Notes: generated by a model from the letters alone, not told the origin. Shown: positions 1 to 8,893, counted from the stretch's first letter. The stretch is DNA of 64,000 nt from Mesorhizobium sp. ZC-5 (GCF_025753855.1 NZ_JAOWPT010000006.1:124001-188000); one strand, 5' to 3'. Made by a program: numbers and translations.

Positions 1-220
1 CTACCGCGGAATGGGAGGAGAACACCACCTCGATGCGGTTGGCGCGGGTGGGTGCTGCGCCATCGAACGGCGGCAGCCAGGAATACTCGACCTCAAGCGC
101 GGGCCAGCGAAGGTTGATCCGCCGCGATCCCTTCAGCACCTGCTCGACGTCGACGGCCTTCATGGGGCTTTCGATGAAGCCATTTCGTGTGACCTCTTTC
201 CTGTCGACGACAACCGGCAT
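1..220 (-). CDS. Unknown protein, 3' part cut by window edge
   Basis: An open frame on the minus strand starts at ATG 218-220 and runs off the left edge after 73 codons. It reads MPVVVDRKEVTRNGF..., followed by a stretch rich in charged and hydrophobic residues with a WLPPFDG motif. No signal peptide or membrane helix is visible. A second in-frame ATG lies at 161-163, so the exact start is unsure. I do not recognise the family. The divergent placement next to the YkgB-like gene leaves about 110 bases for two promoters. Confidence 0.45.
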   Translation of the reverse strand, partial: MPVVVDRKEVTRNGFIESPMKAVDVEQVLKGSRRINLRWPALEVEYSWLPPFDGAAPTRANRIEVVFSSHSAV

Positions 221-332
221 CCGCCTGCCGGCTGACGACAAAAACAGACCTCCCGCGCGCGGCGGCACCATGGCATATTCAAAAGCATTTCGTCACGGTC
301 CGATTTTGCGAAGTTCAAGACTGGTCACCGAC

Positions 333-815
333 ATGGATGCATCGAAATCACAGGACGCCCCGGAAGCAGCCGGCACCCTGCAGCGTCTCGGCCGCGGCAT
401 CGCGCTGGCAGGCGTCGTACTGCCGCTGCTGCTGATCGGCGGGCTGAAATTCACCGCGGTCGAGATCGAAGGGCTGAAGCCGCTGATCGGCGGTACGCCC
501 TGGCTGGCCTGGATGTACCCGGTATTCGGCGAGGCGGGCGCCTCGTATTTCCTCGGCGTGGTCGAGATCGCCACGGCGCTGCTTTTGATCGCGTCACCAT
601 GGTCGGCACGCGCCGCAGTAGCGGGCGGGTTGCTCGCCGCCATCACCTTCCTCGTCACCTGCTCGATCATGGTCGCGCTGCCGATCTGGGAGCCGAAGGC
701 CGGAGGGTTTCCGGCGCTCGGCTTCCTCGGCCAGTTCCTGATCAAGGACATCGCACTGCTCGGCATCTCGCTTGTGGTGCTGGGCGAGGGGTTGGCGCGG
801 CTGAAAGCACGCTGA
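333..815 (+). CDS. DUF417 (YkgB-like) inner membrane protein
   Basis: This 160-residue protein has about four hydrophobic helices. Its N-terminal GVVLPLLLIGGLKFTAVEIEGL block and the later FLGQFLIKDIALLGISL block are typical of the DUF417/YkgB family, whose function is not established and which is often linked to reactive chlorine or aldehyde stress in other bacteria. ATG 333 was chosen because the family normally begins about 15-20 residues before the first helix. An in-frame ATG at 270 would add 21 residues. The TGA stop forms the left edge of a long palindrome. Confidence 0.8.
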   Translation: MDASKSQDAPEAAGTLQRLGRGIALAGVVLPLLLIGGLKFTAVEIEGLKPLIGGTPWLAWMYPVFGEAGASYFLGVVEIATALLLIASPWSARAAVAGGLLAAITFLVTCSIMVALPIWEPKAGGFPALGFLGQFLIKDIALLGISLVVLGEGLARLKAR

Positions 816-863
816 TGCATGTCGCCCGAGGGTCCCCCGGTTTCGGGGCAACGACATGCATCA
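813..863. repeat. Mesorhizobium-type intergenic palindrome
   Basis: TGATGCATGTCG (813-824) and CGACATGCATCA (852-863) are perfect 12-base inverted repeats. Between them is a nested CCCGA...TCGGG stem. The left arm contains the stop codon of the DUF417 gene. Short palindromes built on GCATGTCG/CGACATGC are common between genes of Mesorhizobium and resemble the RIME class. The element could fold in the mRNA and protect or end the transcript, but it has no U-tract. Only one copy was noticed in this window. Confidence 0.6.
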
Positions 864-913
864 AATCAAGGAATCCGAAGCGCGGCTGGTGAATCCTGTT
901 CGGCGCGACGCGC

Positions 914-1750
914 TTAGGGGCGCCGCGCCGTCACGATCCAGCACGCGGCGCCGAGAAAGACACCATCCGGCGTTTCATAGTCCTTCAGCGTCTTGCGGAT
1001 TTCGGCGAAGGCCGCCTCGGCCTTGTCCGGATGCTTGCGGACCAGGCTGCCGACACCGCCCATCCTGAAGATCTCCATCACCTCGTCGAGGTCGCCGCCG
1101 CCGGTCCTCATGTCGAGCGGAGAAATCGCGATATCGGAAAACCCGGCATGCGAGAGAACCGACCGCGTGTGGTCCGGTTCGGCGAACGAGAAGGTGCTGG
1201 ATGGTGTGGGCGGCTGCGTTCCGATGGTGCGGAATGCCGCCTGGAGCGGCACGGTTACCCATTCCACCTCGTCGCGGGTGCGCCAGCAGACGAAGGCAAG
1301 GCGTCCGCGGGGTTTCAGCGCTCGGCCGAGATTGGCGAAGGCGGCGATGGCGTCCTCGAAGAACATGACGCCGAAGCGCGAGAAAATGCCATCGAATTGT
1401 TCGCCGCCGAAATCGAAGGTCTGCGCGTCGGCCTCGATGAAACGGACATTGGGGAGGTTTGCCGCGGCGGCGTGGTCGCGGGCCACCGCGAGCATCGGCG
1501 CGGAAATATCGGCGCCAAGCACGGACCCCTGAGGCCCGACCGCCCGCGCCAACTCCAGCGTCGCGTGTCCGCAACCACAGCCGACATCGATCAGCCGCTC
1601 ACCGGGTTGCGGGGCAAGCGCATCCATAGCGCGCTCGCCAAGCGGGGCCACCTCGCGTTCCAGCGCCGCCTGCAGCCGGATCCATGCCGGTGCACCGACC
1701 TCGGTCCAGTAGGCGATTTCCTCGGCATTGGGTTTGGGCGCATCGGCCAT
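914..1750 (-). CDS. SAM-dependent class I methyltransferase
   Basis: The 278-residue protein has a Rossmann-type methyltransferase fold. Motif I is LIDVGCGCGHATLELA near residues 53-68, with an acidic residue in GADIS after the second strand, then ADAQTFDF and the GRLAFVCWR strand. The N-terminal YWTEVGAPAWIRLQ segment is common in rhizobial methyltransferases of unknown substrate. The start at 1750 follows a GGAGGAGGAA ribosome binding site. The gene stands alone between the DUF417 gene (convergent) and clpS2 (same strand). The substrate cannot be told from sequence. Confidence 0.85.
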   Translation of the reverse strand: MADAPKPNAEEIAYWTEVGAPAWIRLQAALEREVAPLGERAMDALAPQPGERLIDVGCGCGHATLELARAVGPQGSVLGADISAPMLAVARDHAAAANLPNVRFIEADAQTFDFGGEQFDGIFSRFGVMFFEDAIAAFANLGRALKPRGRLAFVCWRTRDEVEWVTVPLQAAFRTIGTQPPTPSSTFSFAEPDHTRSVLSHAGFSDIAISPLDMRTGGGDLDEVMEIFRMGGVGSLVRKHPDKAEAAFAEIRKTLKDYETPDGVFLGAACWIVTARRP

Positions 1751-1824
1751 TCGGCGTTCCTCCTCCAGGGCCGGCGGAAGATGCGCGAGCGAAATTCATA
1801 AGGCAAGCGGTGGGCGGGCAGGCC

Positions 1825-2130
1825 TTATTCTTCCGGCTCCGTGGTGAATTGCAGCGGGTAACCCTTCGCCTTGCCGGCCTCGGTGGCGCGGGTGGCCTTG
1901 GTTTCGGCGACGTCCCTGGTGAACACCGCGACGACGCAGACGCCGCGCCGGTGCGCGGTGATCATGATCTTGTGCGCCAGATCCTCGCCGACGTGGAATT
2001 CGGCCTTGAGCACGGTCACGACGAATTCGCGCGGCGTGAAATCGTCGTTGAGCAGGATAACCTTGTGCAGCTTCGGCCGCTCGGTCTTCGGGCGAACTTT
2101 CGTGCGAGGTATGATGAGGGAGTCTGGCAT
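1825..2130 (-). CDS. clpS2: ATP-dependent Clp protease adaptor ClpS (ClpS2-like)
   Basis: A 101-residue ClpS protein with the core KVILLNDDFTPREFVV and the HKIMITAHRRGVCVVAVFTRDVAETK block. ClpS binds N-end rule substrates and delivers them to ClpAP. Many Hyphomicrobiales carry two copies. The ClpS1 gene usually lies directly upstream of clpA. No clpA is adjacent here, and the short basic N-terminus also fits the second, ClpS2-type copy. That subtype call is inference. The gene is transcribed away from the molybdoenzyme operon end across 140 bases without another gene. Confidence 0.85.
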   Translation of the reverse strand: MPDSLIIPRTKVRPKTERPKLHKVILLNDDFTPREFVVTVLKAEFHVGEDLAHKIMITAHRRGVCVVAVFTRDVAETKATRATEAGKAKGYPLQFTTEPEE

Positions 2131-2270
2131 GGCAGCGACAATGGCAGCGTGTCAGTGAAGTTTCGCACATCCGGCGCGGTCGGTCCACCTTCCTTCTGGA
2201 GGCCGCAGGGGCGGCAAGGGTTCACCCCAGCCGCCCGCATGGATTGAGCTCAGTCCCCGGATGCCGGAGG

Positions 2271-4535
2271 TTACGTCCGATCGACGAGCAGATCCTCGAT
2301 GCGGATCGGGAAACGCCGGACGCGCACGCCGGTGGCATGCCAGACCGCGTTGGCGATCGCGCCCACGGTGCCGGTGATGCCGACCTCGCCCACACCCTTC
2401 ACGCCGAGCGGATTGACGTAGGGGTCATCCTCCGGAATCAGGATCGCGTCGAGCGAGGGCACGTCGGCGTTGACCGGTACATGATACTCGGCAAGGTCGG
2501 CATTCATGATCCTGCCAGTCCGGCGATCGGCGATCGCCTCCTCCTGCAGCGCGAAGGACATACCCCAGATCATGCCGCCGAAATACTGGCTGCGCACGAG
2601 ACGGGGATTGATGATGCGGCCGGCCGCGAATGCGCCGACAAGGCGGCTCACGCGTACCTGGCCGAGATCGGGATCGACTTTCACCTCGGCGAAGACGGCG
2701 CCGTGCGAAAACATCGCGTGAGCCTCCGCAATCGCCGGGTCGCGGGCTGCCTTCGCCGTGCCGACCACCTCGGCGCGGCCGGCACGCGCGAGAATCTCGG
2801 CATAGCTTTCGCTGCGCCCTTCATCGTCGTGGCGATGAAGCCGGCCGGAGCGCGCCGCCACGCCGATATTGCCGGCGCCGAAAAGCGGCGACGCGGGATC
2901 GGCGGTGGCGATCTCGGCAAGCCTGGCGATCGCGTCCTCTCCGGCATTGTGAAGCGCCAGCCCGGCGCTGGCGGTATGGCCGGAGCCTCCGGCGATGCCA
3001 CCATCGGGCAGGCTCGATATGCCGGAATGCAACTCGACCTGATCCGGGTCGAGGCCGAGCGCTTCCGCGGCGATCTGGGCAAGTGCTGTCCATGCGCCCT
3101 GTCCCATGTCGGCGCCCGCGGTCTCCACCAGTGCGGTGCCGTCGGCACGCAAGGTGGCGCGCGCCTCCGCGGGGAAATGCGGGCAGTGGAAAACCGCCGT
3201 GCCCATGCCCCAGCCGACGAGGAAACCGTTCTCGTCCCGCATCCGGCGCGGCTCGAGCGGCCGACCCGACCAGCCGAAGCGTTTGGCGCCTTCGGCATAG
3301 CATTCGCGCAGTGCCTTGGACGAAAAGGGCCGGCCGGTGCCCGGCTCGGTCTCGGCGTAATTGGCGAGCCGGAACTCGAGCGGATCCATGCCGCAGGCAA
3401 TGGCTGCCTCGTCCATCGCGACTTCGAGCGCGGCCGATCCGGACGCCTCGCCCGGCGCACGCATCGGTCCCGGCGTGCCTATGTCGAGCCGCAGGCCCTC
3501 ATGCTCGGCAAGGATTGCAGGGCTCGCATAAAGCGGGAGCGAAGCGTTGGCAGCCGGCTCGATGAACTCGTCGAAGCTCGACGTGGCGCAAAGCGCCTGA
3601 TGGTGGAGGGCGGTGAGGCGACCTTCGTTATCCGTGCCGATGCGCAGTTTTTGCCAGGTGTGGCCGCGATGCCCGACCGGGCCGTACATCTGCGTCCGGG
3701 TGAGCGCCAGCTTGACCGGCCGCTTGAGCATGCGCGCCGCCAGGATTGCCAGGATCTGCGGCCCGTTGAGAATCGCTTTCGAGCCGAAGCCGCCGCCGAG
3801 GAAGGGAGAGCGGATGAGCACATTCTCGGCCGGAATGCCGAAATAGGCCGCATAGGACGCGCAACTCAGCGCCAGCGCCTGGTTGGGCATGTCGAGCGTC
3901 ACGCGGTCGCCGTCCCACTCAGCCACGACCGCGTGCGGCTCCATCGCATTGTGGAACTGCTGCGGCGTGACATAGTCGGCCTCGGTCACGCGGGTGGCGG
4001 CGGCAAGGCCGGCCTCGATGTCGCCGTGGGCCGTGCGTGGCGGCGCGCCGACGCCGACCGCGGCAAGGCCGAAACGCTCACCGCTCTCGAGGCCCGTGCG
4101 CGCGATGTCGATGTCGTATTGCGGGTTGAGGAGTGCTGCCCCTTCCGTTGCCGCCTCCAGCGTCTCGGCGATCACCAACGCGATCGGCTGGTTGACATAG
4201 CGGACGGTGTCGTCTTGCAGCACTTCGACCCGGAACCCGAACGGCGGCATCTTCACGTCGGGATCATGCGCCAGCGGAGGCCGGTTGGCCGGCGTCAGAA
4301 CCTCGACGACACCGGGATGCGCCTTCGCCGCGGCGACATTGAGCGAGGTCACGCGGCCACGCGCGATGCGGCTGACGGCTGTAACGGCATAGAGCATGCC
4401 TTCGGGGTGGTTGTCGGCGGCATAGGTCGCGCGGCCGGTGACCTTGAGCACGCCGTCGCGGCGCGTCAGCGGCTGTCCGGCATTGGACCCGTGCCTACGG
4501 TGCTGAGCGGATGGGGAAGCGGTTTCAAGCGACAT
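2271..4535 (-). CDS. Aldehyde oxidoreductase, molybdenum cofactor-binding subunit (PaoC-like)
   Basis: The 754-residue large subunit belongs to the xanthine dehydrogenase/aldehyde oxidase family. It begins with RRDGVLKVTGRATYAADN and has the FLGGGFGSK cofactor-contact motif. The AGGSGHTAS stretch and the catalytic glutamate motif KGVGEVGITG near the C-terminus are also present. Start ATG 4533-4535 follows GGAG and overlaps the FAD subunit stop by 11 bases, so the two genes are translationally coupled. Together with the two upstream genes it makes a three-part enzyme that oxidises aldehydes or N-heterocycles. No XdhC/PaoD maturation gene is next to it. Confidence 0.88.
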   Translation of the reverse strand: MSLETASPSAQHRRHGSNAGQPLTRRDGVLKVTGRATYAADNHPEGMLYAVTAVSRIARGRVTSLNVAAAKAHPGVVEVLTPANRPPLAHDPDVKMPPFGFRVEVLQDDTVRYVNQPIALVIAETLEAATEGAALLNPQYDIDIARTGLESGERFGLAAVGVGAPPRTAHGDIEAGLAAATRVTEADYVTPQQFHNAMEPHAVVAEWDGDRVTLDMPNQALALSCASYAAYFGIPAENVLIRSPFLGGGFGSKAILNGPQILAILAARMLKRPVKLALTRTQMYGPVGHRGHTWQKLRIGTDNEGRLTALHHQALCATSSFDEFIEPAANASLPLYASPAILAEHEGLRLDIGTPGPMRAPGEASGSAALEVAMDEAAIACGMDPLEFRLANYAETEPGTGRPFSSKALRECYAEGAKRFGWSGRPLEPRRMRDENGFLVGWGMGTAVFHCPHFPAEARATLRADGTALVETAGADMGQGAWTALAQIAAEALGLDPDQVELHSGISSLPDGGIAGGSGHTASAGLALHNAGEDAIARLAEIATADPASPLFGAGNIGVAARSGRLHRHDDEGRSESYAEILARAGRAEVVGTAKAARDPAIAEAHAMFSHGAVFAEVKVDPDLGQVRVSRLVGAFAAGRIINPRLVRSQYFGGMIWGMSFALQEEAIADRRTGRIMNADLAEYHVPVNADVPSLDAILIPEDDPYVNPLGVKGVGEVGITGTVGAIANAVWHATGVRVRRFPIRIEDLLVDRT

Positions 4536-5583
4536 GGTTTGCTCCGGTAATTGTGGAGAAGGGCGAGGCCGGCAGCGCGGGCATGAACTCGGGCGTCCCT
4601 TCCAAGGCAAGGCTTAGCGCGCGCACGACGATGCGGCGCGCCAGTTCGATCTTGAAGGCGTTGTCGCCGGACGGCCGCGCCTCGGCGAGCGCCAGGTTGG
4701 CGGCCATGGCGAATGCTTCGGGGCTGGCCGTCCGGTCTACGAGGAGAGCCTCGGCGTCGCGTGCGCGCCAGGGCTTGGCAGCGACGCCGCCCAGCGCAAT
4801 GCGCGCCGCGCGGATCACGCCGTCCTCGATCTCGAGCGCCGTTGCCGCGGAGACGACGGCAAAGGCATAGGATGTGCGCTCGCGCAGCTTCAGGTAGCGG
4901 GCATTGCGCGAGAAGGCGGCGGCTTCCGCCGGGAGCCTGATCGCCACGATCAGTTCGCCGGGCATTAGCGCCGTCTCCTGCTCCGGTGTCGAGCCGGGCA
5001 GCATGTGCAAGGTATCCAGGGCGATCTCCCGGCCCCCATGCGGGCCTTCCACCTCGACCACCGCATCCAGCGCCACCAGCGGCACGCAGAAGTCGGAGGG
5101 ATGGGTGGCGATGCAGTGCTCGCTCCAACCGAGGACTGCGTGGAGGCGGTTTTCGCCCTCCAGCGCGTCGCAGCCGGAGCCAGGCACCCGCCGGTTGCAG
5201 GCACCGGCGAGATCGTGGAAATAGGCGCAGCGGGTGCGCTGCATCAGGTTGCCGCCTACGGTCGCGGCGTTGCGAAGCTGCGCCGACGCGCCCGAGAGCA
5301 GCGCCTCAGCGACGGAAGGGAAGGTGCGCGAGAGGCGCTCGTCATAGGCGAGATCCGAATTGCGAACCAGCGCACCGATGCGCACGCCGCCGTCCGCCAG
5401 CCATTCGATGCGGTCGAGGCCGGGCAGCCGCGTGATGTCGATGACCCGCTCGGGCCGTGCGGCGCCCCCCTTCATTAGATCGACCAGATTGGTGCCGGCC
5501 GCGAGATAGGCTGATCCGGGCACGGCCGCTGCCGCCACCGCCTCAGGCACGCTGGCCGGGCGGATGTAATCGAAACGGTTCAT
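4525..5583 (-). CDS. Aldehyde oxidoreductase, FAD-binding subunit with extra Fe-S insert (PaoB-like)
   Basis: The 352-residue medium subunit has the FAD-binding AAGTNLVDLMKGG motif near the N-terminus and the GNLMQRTRC segment. After that come four cysteines: RC-AYF, GAC-N, GSGC-D and SEHC-I. Their order and surroundings match the [4Fe-4S] insertion seen in E. coli PaoB and in the FAD subunit of 4-hydroxybenzoyl-CoA reductase, and they are absent from ordinary xanthine dehydrogenase. The start overlaps the upstream stop as ATGA. This marks the enzyme as the PaoABC subtype. Confidence 0.88.
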   Translation of the reverse strand: MNRFDYIRPASVPEAVAAAAVPGSAYLAAGTNLVDLMKGGAARPERVIDITRLPGLDRIEWLADGGVRIGALVRNSDLAYDERLSRTFPSVAEALLSGASAQLRNAATVGGNLMQRTRCAYFHDLAGACNRRVPGSGCDALEGENRLHAVLGWSEHCIATHPSDFCVPLVALDAVVEVEGPHGGREIALDTLHMLPGSTPEQETALMPGELIVAIRLPAEAAAFSRNARYLKLRERTSYAFAVVSAATALEIEDGVIRAARIALGGVAAKPWRARDAEALLVDRTASPEAFAMAANLALAEARPSGDNAFKIELARRIVVRALSLALEGTPEFMPALPASPFSTITGANHVA

Positions 5584-6077
5584 GCCGCGGCCCTCCGATT
5601 GCGTTCGGCAAGGATCTTCTGCGCTTCCAGCACCGCCTCGGTGATGCCCTGGTAGGCGCCGCAGCGGCAGATATTGCCGCTCATCAGTTCCTGGATGCGC
5701 TCGGGATCGGCTCCCGCATGACCTTCGGCGATGAGACCGACGGCGCTCATGATCTGGCCCGGGGTGCAGTAACCGCACTGGAAGCCGTCATGCTCGATGA
5801 AGGCGGCCTGGACCGGATGCAGCGTCTCGCCTTCGGCCAGCCCCTCGATGGTGGAAACCTCCGCCCCGTCGAGGCTGGCAGCCAGTGCCAGGCATGAATT
5901 GACGCGCCGCCCATCGACGAGCACGGTGCAGGCGCCACATTGGCCGCGGTCGCACCCCTTCTTGGTGCCCGTCAGGTCGAGCCGCTCGCGTAAAAGGTCG
6001 AGCAGCGTCACGCGTGGATCGTCGAGTGTGACCGTGCGCGGCTGACCATTGATGGTGAGGCCGATGGAGAGTGACAT
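5580..6077 (-). CDS. Aldehyde oxidoreductase, [2Fe-2S] subunit (PaoA-like)
   Basis: The 165-residue small subunit carries both clusters of the family: the plant ferredoxin type (GCDRGQCGACTVLVDG, then NSC) and the second type (CGYCTPGQ, then ICRCGAY). Two ATGs lie in tandem at 6080 and 6077. The second is 7 bases from GGAG and is preferred. Unlike E. coli PaoA there is no twin-arginine signal, because the protein begins directly with the ferredoxin fold. The enzyme is therefore predicted to be cytoplasmic. It is the first gene of the operon and is divergent from the TetR gene. Confidence 0.88.
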   Translation of the reverse strand: MSLSIGLTINGQPRTVTLDDPRVTLLDLLRERLDLTGTKKGCDRGQCGACTVLVDGRRVNSCLALAASLDGAEVSTIEGLAEGETLHPVQAAFIEHDGFQCGYCTPGQIMSAVGLIAEGHAGADPERIQELMSGNICRCGAYQGITEAVLEAQKILAERNRRAAA

Positions 6078-6228
6078 CATGGTACTCCATTCAGTGTTTG
6101 TGATGTATGGATCGAAGTCGCCGGGTGGCGGCAAAGGATGCGAGCGCGGGGAAGATCTGGCGCGAACGGTCTGTCGGCCCTGACCGGGAATGCGTGCCTT
6201 CGTGCGTTTTCCCGATGCGCTACCTATT

Positions 6229-6252
6229 TATACGGAGGATGCCTCCGTTTAT
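6229..6252. promoter_or_regulatory. Probable TetR operator
   Basis: ACGGAGG-ATG-CCTCCGT (6232-6248) is a perfect 7-base inverted repeat with a 3-base centre. It continues with further matched A/T positions on both sides. It lies just in front of the TetR start and about 150 bases upstream of the molybdoenzyme operon. This is the size and position expected for the operator of the adjacent repressor. It could control the regulator itself and possibly both genes. Confidence 0.6.
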
Positions 6253-6262
6253 CAAGGGGGAA

Positions 6263-6859
6263 ATGCCCGGTTTGGAAAAAATGGGATCGGAAAGCGTAAA
6301 AACAAGCCGCAAGCAGCGCGCGGATTCGATCCGCAACCGCGAGCTGCTGCTCGAAGCGGCGACGCAAATCTTCAGCGCCGGCGGCCCGCAGGCCAGCCTC
6401 GAGGCTGTCGCGCGCCAGGCTGGCGTCGGGATTGGCACGCTCTATCGTCACTTTCCGACGCGTGAGGCATTGTTCGAGGCCGTCTACCGCCACGAGGTTG
6501 ACCTGCTTGGCGGGCTTGCCGAAGAGCTTGCCCACGACGGCGATCCGGTCGAGGCACTGCGCAAATGGCTGCATGCCAACGTCCGGCTGGTGGCTACCAA
6601 GAAGGGAATGGTCGAGGGGCTGCAGCTCGTCGCGCACGGCTCCACCGAACTGAAAGCCTATTCCTTCGAGCGCCTGACCAATGCGATCGGCCTGCTGCTC
6701 GATCGGGCGGTCGCGGCGGGCGAGATACGCGACGACATCTCGCCGGAAGACCTGCTGCGCACTCTTGTCGGCATCTTTTATTCGCAGGGCATGGTTGAGT
6801 GGCAGCCCACCGCGCTGCGGCTGGTCGACATCTTCGTCGACGGGCTGCGCAAGCGCTGA
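6263..6859 (+). CDS. TetR/AcrR family transcriptional regulator
   Basis: The 198-residue protein has a TetR helix-turn-helix near residues 20-65: RNRELLLEAATQIFSAGG, then the recognition helix region VGIGTLYRHFPTREALFEAVY. The C-terminal all-helical ligand domain (LVATKKGMVEGLQLV...) is typical of the group. ATG 6263 follows AAGGGGGAA. An in-frame ATG at 6239 lies inside the operator and is less likely. It is divergent from the PaoABC-like operon and probably represses it until an aldehyde or related inducer binds. That role is inferred from position. Confidence 0.82.
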   Translation: MPGLEKMGSESVKTSRKQRADSIRNRELLLEAATQIFSAGGPQASLEAVARQAGVGIGTLYRHFPTREALFEAVYRHEVDLLGGLAEELAHDGDPVEALRKWLHANVRLVATKKGMVEGLQLVAHGSTELKAYSFERLTNAIGLLLDRAVAAGEIRDDISPEDLLRTLVGIFYSQGMVEWQPTALRLVDIFVDGLRKR

Positions 6860-6979
6860 GGCCCAATCCACGAGACGCCGCCATGACGGCGAACGAACAT
6901 CTGCCCGCACCGAACCGTGATTGGTCCGTGAGGGGCGGTCCATGTTAAGTGCACACTGCGGGGCAATCGAGGGTTCGCC

Positions 6980-8893
6980 ATGGAACGCAGGCTTGCCGCG
7001 ATCGTTGCCGGCGATATCGTCGGCTACAGCCGGTTGATGGCGGAAGACGAGGCGGCGACTTATGCGGCGCTGCGTTCGGCCTTCGACGACCTGATCACGC
7101 CCGCTGTGCAGCGTCATGGCGGCCGTACGTTCAAGAGCACCGGCGACGGATTTCTGGCGACGTTTCCAAGCGTCAACGAAGCGCTCGACGCGGCGATAGA
7201 AATCCAGGCCGGCTTCGAAGAGCGTCCTTTCGATCTCCGCATCGGCGTCAATCTCGGCGACGTCATCGAGGACAATGGCGACATGTTCGGCGACGGCGTG
7301 AATGTCGCGGCGCGGCTGGAAGCGATCGCCGATCCCGGCAGCATCTTTGTCAGCGCAGCGGTCGTCCGCGGCGCCGACAGGAACCGCGGCGAGCACTTTT
7401 CGCGTGTCGGGCGGCGGCACATAAAGAACATCCGCGAATCCCTTGATGTCTATGCCGTCAGGTTGAAAGGCGGCAGGAAACCCGTGGCGCACTGGCTGCC
7501 GCGGGCGATGCGCGGCAGGCGCGCCATGTTCGCCTACGCCACTAGTGCTGCGGCAATTGCGCTTGTCGCCGTCGCTGCCAGCGACACCGCGCGGCTTGAG
7601 GCGGTGACTGCCGGCTTCACCCAGAATCTCGCCGAGTTGGCGGGCATCGAACGCGCCGACGCCCGGCCTGCGGTCGCGGTGTTGCCGTTCGATAACATGA
7701 GCGGCGATGCCGAGGAGACCTATTTCGTCGACGGCCTGACCGAGGACATCATCACGGAACTCGCCCGCAATCCCGAATTGCAGGTGATCGCGCGCAATTC
7801 GACATTCGCATTTCGCGGCCAGCCAACCGATACACGGCAGCTGGGCCAGAGGCTGGGCGCCGGCTACATCGTCGAGGGCAGCGCGCGGCGGGCCGGCGAT
7901 CAGTTGCGCGTCGTGGCGCAGCTTATCGACACGCGCAGCGGCGCCCATCTGTGGTCGCGCAGCTACGATCGCCGCGCCGACGATGTCTTCGCAGTGCAGA
8001 CCGAGCTGACCTCGGAAATCGTGGCGCACCTCGTTTCCTATGTCCGGCAATCGGAAGTCGCCGAATCGGCGCGGCGGCCGACGGAAAACCTGCAGGCCTA
8101 CGACCTCGTTCTCCAGGCCCGCAACCGCTACAAGCACGGCTCCGGCGATGGTGAAGCCCTGCTTGCGTCGCGGGCGCTGTTGCAGCGGGCTCTGGAACTC
8201 GACCCCGGCTATGCGACCGCCCGCGCGAATCTCGGACTGACCTACATCGCCGATGCGGTTCAGGGTATCAGCGGCCGCGCCACCAAGGCCGATATCGAGA
8301 CCGGTCTCAGCGAAGTGCGGCAGGCAATCCGCCTCGATCCCAACCTCGCCATCGGCTACCAGGCGTTGAGTTTCGGGCTGGCGGCCAGCGCCGACTACGA
8401 AGGGGCCATGCAAGCCGCGCGCCGGGCAGTGGAACTCAACCCGAACGATCCGGACAGCATGATGGCGCTGGCGAAGGCCCAAGTCCGATTCGGCGACTAC
8501 GCCGACGCGGTAGCCAACGCCGAGCGCGCGCGGCGCCTGCATCCGCTGGCGCCCGAATATTATACCTACGTGCACGGGCAGGCGCTCTACGCGGCGGGAC
8601 GCGTCGACGAAGCCGAGGCCGTGCTCAACGAATGCCTGATGCGGGCGCCGCAGGAGCAGGACTGCCTGCTGATCCGCGCGGCGTTACTGGTCGGCCAGGG
8701 CGAAATCGACCAGGCACAGGCGACGATGGCGCGGCTGGTTGCCGCCAACCCGCAGTTCTCGCTGGCCGGGGAACGCGACTACCGGCGCTTCGGCAATTCA
8801 CCCCTGATGGACCGGTTCCTCGCCGACCTCGCGCGGGCCAAGGCGCCGGCAACGGCAGCGCGCCAGCCGCGGGTGGCGGCAACGGCGACCTAG
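6980..8893 (+). CDS. Class III adenylate cyclase with TolB-like and TPR domains
   Basis: A 637-residue protein in three parts. Residues 1-165 are a class III nucleotide cyclase catalytic domain. Metal-binding Asp12 is in GDIVGY and Asp56 is in STGDG, with the substrate-choosing Lys52 before it, and GVNVAARLE carries the transition-state Asn and Arg. A hydrophobic stretch follows near 175-197. Residues about 230-360 form the FlgO/TolB-like domain (VAVLPFDNMSGD...YFVDGLTEDI). The remainder is TPR repeats (LDPNLAIGYQALS, LNPNDPDSMMAL). It probably makes cAMP at the inner face of the membrane. The signal it senses is unknown. Confidence 0.88.
   Translation: MERRLAAIVAGDIVGYSRLMAEDEAATYAALRSAFDDLITPAVQRHGGRTFKSTGDGFLATFPSVNEALDAAIEIQAGFEERPFDLRIGVNLGDVIEDNGDMFGDGVNVAARLEAIADPGSIFVSAAVVRGADRNRGEHFSRVGRRHIKNIRESLDVYAVRLKGGRKPVAHWLPRAMRGRRAMFAYATSAAAIALVAVAASDTARLEAVTAGFTQNLAELAGIERADARPAVAVLPFDNMSGDAEETYFVDGLTEDIITELARNPELQVIARNSTFAFRGQPTDTRQLGQRLGAGYIVEGSARRAGDQLRVVAQLIDTRSGAHLWSRSYDRRADDVFAVQTELTSEIVAHLVSYVRQSEVAESARRPTENLQAYDLVLQARNRYKHGSGDGEALLASRALLQRALELDPGYATARANLGLTYIADAVQGISGRATKADIETGLSEVRQAIRLDPNLAIGYQALSFGLAASADYEGAMQAARRAVELNPNDPDSMMALAKAQVRFGDYADAVANAERARRLHPLAPEYYTYVHGQALYAAGRVDEAEAVLNECLMRAPQEQDCLLIRAALLVGQGEIDQAQATMARLVAANPQFSLAGERDYRRFGNSPLMDRFLADLARAKAPATAARQPRVAATAT

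Noticed and set aside
2244-4550. 768-codon open frame on the plus strand opposite the molybdoenzyme large subunit
   Set aside because: It mirrors the codon positions of the real gene in GC-rich DNA, with Arg/Gly/Ala-rich text and no motif, while the minus strand shows a full enzyme.
6224-8575. 783-codon minus-strand frame opposite the TetR and cyclase genes
   Set aside because: It crosses two real genes and has no recognisable domain. It is a GC-bias shadow.
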